Assembly: GCA_049289295.1 (NCBI GenBank)
Contig: JBATLL010000041.1
Span: 310,001-374,000, forward strand
Source of the DNA: BOKV01 sp049289295
Lineage (GTDB): Bacteria; Pseudomonadota; Alphaproteobacteria; Rhizobiales; Rhizobiaceae
Length of the DNA: 64,000 nt
Direction: 5' to 3'
The notes below the pieces were generated by a model. It worked only from the letters and a program-made list of their open reading frames with translations. It did no database searches and was not told the DNA's origin. Within the stretch, counting starts at the first letter, position 1. Each line of letters starts with the position of its first letter. Below are positions 61,292-64,000 of the stretch, piece by piece. A program made the translations under genes and the position numbers.

Positions 61292-62719
61292 TCAGAAGTC
61301 GATTACATGGCCCGAGCGAACGACGCCGGACTGGCTTTCAGCGACCTGACGAAGCTGGGCGCGATTGATCTCGGTCTTTCCGTTCAGGAAAAGGTCCACA
61401 TCATTTGGTGAAGCAGCCGCGTCGAGCGGGGTTGCCGCAATGGTGCCGGGCGCAAGTGGCCTGACCAGACGCGGGGTCACGATGATGACGAGATCCGTTT
61501 CCTGCTTGCGGTAGGATGTCGAGCGGAACAGCGCGCCCAGGATCGGAATGTCGCCGAGCCAGGGGAACTTGCGCAGGTCATAATTGTTGGTGGACTGGAG
61601 AAGCCCGGCCATGACGAAGCTCTGGCCATCGCGCAGTTCCACGGTCGTCTTGGCGCGGCGTACCACAAGGCCCGGAATTTCGATGTCGTTGAACTTGACC
61701 GAAGATGTCGGGTCGATCTGGCTCACTTCAGGTGCGATCTGAAGATTGATGATGCCATTGTCCAGAACGGTGGGTGTGAAGTCGAGGCCCACACCGAATT
61801 TCTTGAACTCGACCGAAACCTTGCCGTTGTCGGCGGAAACCGGCACGGGGAATTCACCACCGGCAAGGAAGCTTGCCGTGTCGCCTGAAAGAGCGACCAG
61901 GTTCGGTTCTGCCAGGCGACGGGCCACACCCTTGGTTTCAAGCGCGTGAACGAGCGCATCGACATTGAGACCTGCATCGAGCAGTCGAGTGACGATATTG
62001 CCGAAGGGAAGTGATCCCGAAATCAGCGAATTGGTGATCGCGAGGCCTGAACCCGGATTGGAAGTGACCAGGCCGTTCGTGCCGCCGAAGAATGGCGTTC
62101 CGTCACGCTTCTGGCCATAAAGGCCAATGCCAATTTCCTTGTCTCGGCGACGCGAAGCTTCCACGAAGCGTACTTCGAGCTGAACCTGGGCTGAACCCTG
62201 GACGGTAGTGGAATCAATGGCTTCCTCGTCGTACTGCTTGGCGATGTTGCGCGCCTTGGCTGCGGCAGTCGGGTTCTTGGCCTTTCCGGTCAGGATGACA
62301 CGGCCATTGGCCGACTGCGCCTGAACGCCGGTATCCTGAATGGTGCGGTTGAGTTTCGAAGTGTCTGGGCCAACCTCGATGTCGAGCATTCCAACCAGTT
62401 CGCGTGCGTCATTGTAAAGGGCAACGCCTGTGGTGCCTGGCTTGGCACCCACGACATAGAAGGAGCGGTCGGTCAGCGGTGTGACAACCGCGATTTCCGG
62501 ATCGCCGACAACGATTTCCGAGAAGGAAGCGTCAGCGCGAAAGGTTCGCGGCTGGGCGGACGGAATCTGGATGGTCCTGGTGTTCTGTGTCGGTGACAGA
62601 TGAACGACAGTTTCCGCGGCAATCGCTGCATCCATCGTGAATGATGGCGCGAAAGCGATGATTGCTGTCATGGCTAGCGAAGCTGCAAGCTTCCTCAGTC
62701 CCTTGTCGAGGCTCTTCAT
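61292..62719 (-). CDS. cpaC: Tad pilus outer-membrane secretin CpaC (RcpA)
   Basis: 475 residues from ATG 62719, preceded by AGAAGG. A signal sequence is followed by the N0-like domain (ASFSEIVVGDPEIAVVTPLTDRSFYVVG), a BON-like part (GRVILTGKAKNPTAAAKARNIA) and the secretin core FVEASRRRDKEIGIGL, FLAGGEFPVPV, VELRDGQSFVMAGLLQ and PWLGDIPILGALFRSTSYRKQETDLVIIVTPRLV (in parts). It forms the channel for the pilus. An ATG at 62749 would add 10 residues. Confidence 0.93.
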   Translation of the reverse strand: MKSLDKGLRKLAASLAMTAIIAFAPSFTMDAAIAAETVVHLSPTQNTRTIQIPSAQPRTFRADASFSEIVVGDPEIAVVTPLTDRSFYVVGAKPGTTGVALYNDARELVGMLDIEVGPDTSKLNRTIQDTGVQAQSANGRVILTGKAKNPTAAAKARNIAKQYDEEAIDSTTVQGSAQVQLEVRFVEASRRRDKEIGIGLYGQKRDGTPFFGGTNGLVTSNPGSGLAITNSLISGSLPFGNIVTRLLDAGLNVDALVHALETKGVARRLAEPNLVALSGDTASFLAGGEFPVPVSADNGKVSVEFKKFGVGLDFTPTVLDNGIINLQIAPEVSQIDPTSSVKFNDIEIPGLVVRRAKTTVELRDGQSFVMAGLLQSTNNYDLRKFPWLGDIPILGALFRSTSYRKQETDLVIIVTPRLVRPLAPGTIAATPLDAAASPNDVDLFLNGKTEINRAQLRQVAESQSGVVRSGHVIDF

Positions 62720-62792
62720 TTTATCAGCCTTCTTCTCGTTGTGGTTCATGGTCCTGACCGGCGTCCCTTCCGGCTCCCTGTGATCACTGCAT

Positions 62793-63692
62793 TTATTGCT
62801 GTGTTGATGCCGCTTCCGGCTTGTCGATCGGTACGGAATGCGTTGTCGCTTCTTCGCGCTTGATGACGGTAACGGTCGCGAATTTCTTTTCTGTTTTCAG
62901 GAAAGACAGGAAACCTGCGTCATTGCCTGCCTTGGACGGGTTTTGTGTTCCGCCCAGTTCTTCTGAACTCATGCCGCCGGAAAGCACCTTTTCCTCATCG
63001 CCTGCTCCGCGCAGGAGCAGCGAGATGCGGCCAACCGAATTTGCGAGCGCCAGTTTCTGGGCACCATCGGTGTTGGTTTCAAGCGTTACGGATTTCGCGA
63101 CCTTGGGAGCATCGCCCCTCGTATCGGCGTCCTGGTCGATGGACAGGACCTTGATGTTTTCCATGATGATCTTGGCGACCTGCTCGCCATCGTCCTGATC
63201 ACGCTTGGTGAGAACGATGTCGACGCGGTCACCCGGCATGACGAAGCCGCCCACGCCATTGACCATGTCGACCGGGATCGTGACGGCGCGCATGCCCTCG
63301 GCGATGATGCCGGCAAGACCCGCACGGCCGTTTTCGCCGGTCAGCTTGACTGCGAGAACCGGTTCGCCCGGCTCGATGCTCTTGATGACCTTGCGCTCGC
63401 CTTCCTTGAGGATTTCGGCGACCTTCTGATACCCGCCTTCGGGCAGGGCATCCTTGGGCCAGGGCATTTCCTTGAGTTTTTCTTCGGTGAGTTTTTCGCC
63501 GAACCGCAACTGGGCGGTGGCGACAACGAGCGTGGTCATCATCATCTGTTGTGATGAACCCTGCTGGTTCTCGATTTCGTTCAGCCGTGCCTGGGTCTGG
63601 TTATCCAGCCACTTGTTGCCTGCGAAATAGGACGTGGCGCCAAAAGAAACAGCCAGCCCTGCCATGATAAGCACTTTGGTATTCACGCCCAT
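62793..63692 (-). CDS. cpaB: Tad pilus assembly protein CpaB (RcpC)
   Basis: 299 residues. An N-terminal membrane helix is followed by the SAF domain VVATAQLRFGEKLTEEKLKEMPWPKDALPEGGY and then VTIPVDMVNGVGGFVMPGDRVDIVLTKR, the RcpC core. It is a periplasmic partner of the secretin. GGGG precedes the ATG at 63692. It begins the visible Tad operon; pilin (flp) and prepilin peptidase (cpaA) genes are not in the window. Confidence 0.93.
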   Translation of the reverse strand: MGVNTKVLIMAGLAVSFGATSYFAGNKWLDNQTQARLNEIENQQGSSQQMMMTTLVVATAQLRFGEKLTEEKLKEMPWPKDALPEGGYQKVAEILKEGERKVIKSIEPGEPVLAVKLTGENGRAGLAGIIAEGMRAVTIPVDMVNGVGGFVMPGDRVDIVLTKRDQDDGEQVAKIIMENIKVLSIDQDADTRGDAPKVAKSVTLETNTDGAQKLALANSVGRISLLLRGAGDEEKVLSGGMSSEELGGTQNPSKAGNDAGFLSFLKTEKKFATVTVIKREEATTHSVPIDKPEAASTQQ

Positions 63693-63877
63693 AACCCCTG
63701 CAAAAGGTCTTTTTTTGTCTGGGCCAACCTAGTCTTGAAGGCTTAAGGCTTCTCTTAATCGCGGGCGGAATTCGCCTAAAAACTTAGGAAAATCGTTCAA
63801 ATGGCGTGGAATCGGAATGCTTGGTGAATCGTTCCTTTGGCAACAGGCTTACCGGAACGTTAGCATCATGAGGGATG

Positions 63878-64000
63878 TCAGCCATGGGAGCTTTGGTATT
63901 CCTTCAGCATCAATTCCCTTTCCGCCAGTAGCTTGCGCTGGTAGCGCGCCTGCACGATTTCGACCAGGACCATGGTGACCAGGACGAAATAGAAGGTCGC
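63878..64000 (-). CDS. C-terminal 40 residues of an unidentified membrane protein, cut by window edge
   Basis: The minus-strand frame enters from the right edge and ends at TGA 63880-63878. It reads one hydrophobic segment (ATFYFVLVTMVLVEIVQARY) followed by a charged end, QRKLLAERELMLKEYQSSHG. This could be a transporter permease or a pilus-related membrane protein; too short to name. It is 185 nt upstream of cpaB. Confidence 0.5.
   Translation of the reverse strand, partial: ATFYFVLVTMVLVEIVQARYQRKLLAERELMLKEYQSSHG

Noticed and set aside
63743..63758. TTAA-N8-TTAA upstream of cpaB resembling a CtrA box
   Set aside because: The CtrA consensus spacing is 7, not 8, and the flanking bases do not match well; too weak to list as a site.

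Overview
The window reads as a chromosomal segment of an alphaproteobacterium. The evidence is the cob-type cobalamin gene complement with CobN/CobW, CbtAB cobalt uptake, a Cpa/Tad pilus locus in alphaproteobacterial order, high GC and tightly overlapping ATGA operons. A DMSP-lyase-family cupin and an RTX protein hint at a marine or surface-living member (Hyphomicrobiales-like is a guess; no rRNA or tRNA is present to place it).

Layout. (1) 1-2.5 kb: C-terminally cut FAD reductase (-), DUF971 protein and a TIM-barrel sugar isomerase-like protein. (2) 2.5-10.6 kb: a TetR gene followed by SDR, carboxyltransferase beta, acyl-CoA dehydrogenase, enoyl-CoA hydratase and biotin-carboxylase alpha. 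This is the order of the Pseudomonas acyclic-terpene (atu) cluster without atuA, and it ends with a BKACE-type beta-keto acid cleavage enzyme. (3) 10.6-13.9 kb: a hypothetical gene, a DUF4212/SSS sodium symporter pair with a clean terminator, and a YggT-like membrane protein. (4) 14.0-41.2 kb: a large cobalamin region in five transcription blocks. These are cobQ; riboswitch-cbtB-cbtA-cobU(P)-cobW-cobN-cupin-cobO; a second riboswitch-DUF6732-cbiX-cobH-cobL-cobI-cbiG/cobJ-cobM; cbiD-cobK on the minus strand divergent from cobA-cobB-cobC-cobD; and cobT-cobS-phosphatase on the minus strand. A DadA-like oxidase, a TauE/SafE permease and a TerB-like protein interrupt it. (5) 41.4-42.3 kb: an EamA transporter. 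(6) 42.3-64 kb: a surface-structure region. It holds two tandem TadG-like vWA proteins; an operon of GT2 polysaccharide synthase, receiver-like/membrane-fusion protein and OMF-like lipoprotein, divergent from a nucleotide-sugar dehydrogenase; a 731-aa RTX repeat protein; and a Tad/Cpa pilus operon (cpaB-cpaC-small lipoprotein-cpaE-cpaF-tadB-tadC-tadD).

How the parts fit. The cobalamin region supplies most steps from uroporphyrinogen III to cobalamin, but with a mixed enzyme set. CbiG and CbiD stand where CobF would be expected, and no CobG/CobZ, CobS-CobT chelatase partners or BluB are seen here. Both an early-type chelatase (CbiX, with MxCxxC and a His-rich tail) and the late-type CobN are present. 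The last 22 kb would let the cell build an adhesive surface: pilus, calcium-binding RTX protein and a synthase-dependent, probably uronic-acid-containing polysaccharide.

The best candidate for an undescribed system is the polysaccharide locus at 46.7-52.4 kb. A processive GT2 synthase is translationally coupled to a single-pass inner-membrane protein that joins a degenerate response-regulator domain to an HlyD/Alg44-like periplasmic part. That gene in turn overlaps one for a lipid-anchored, TolC-like protein. Second is the DMSP-lyase-family cupin embedded between cobN and cobO. All calls come from reading the sequence; no database search was run.
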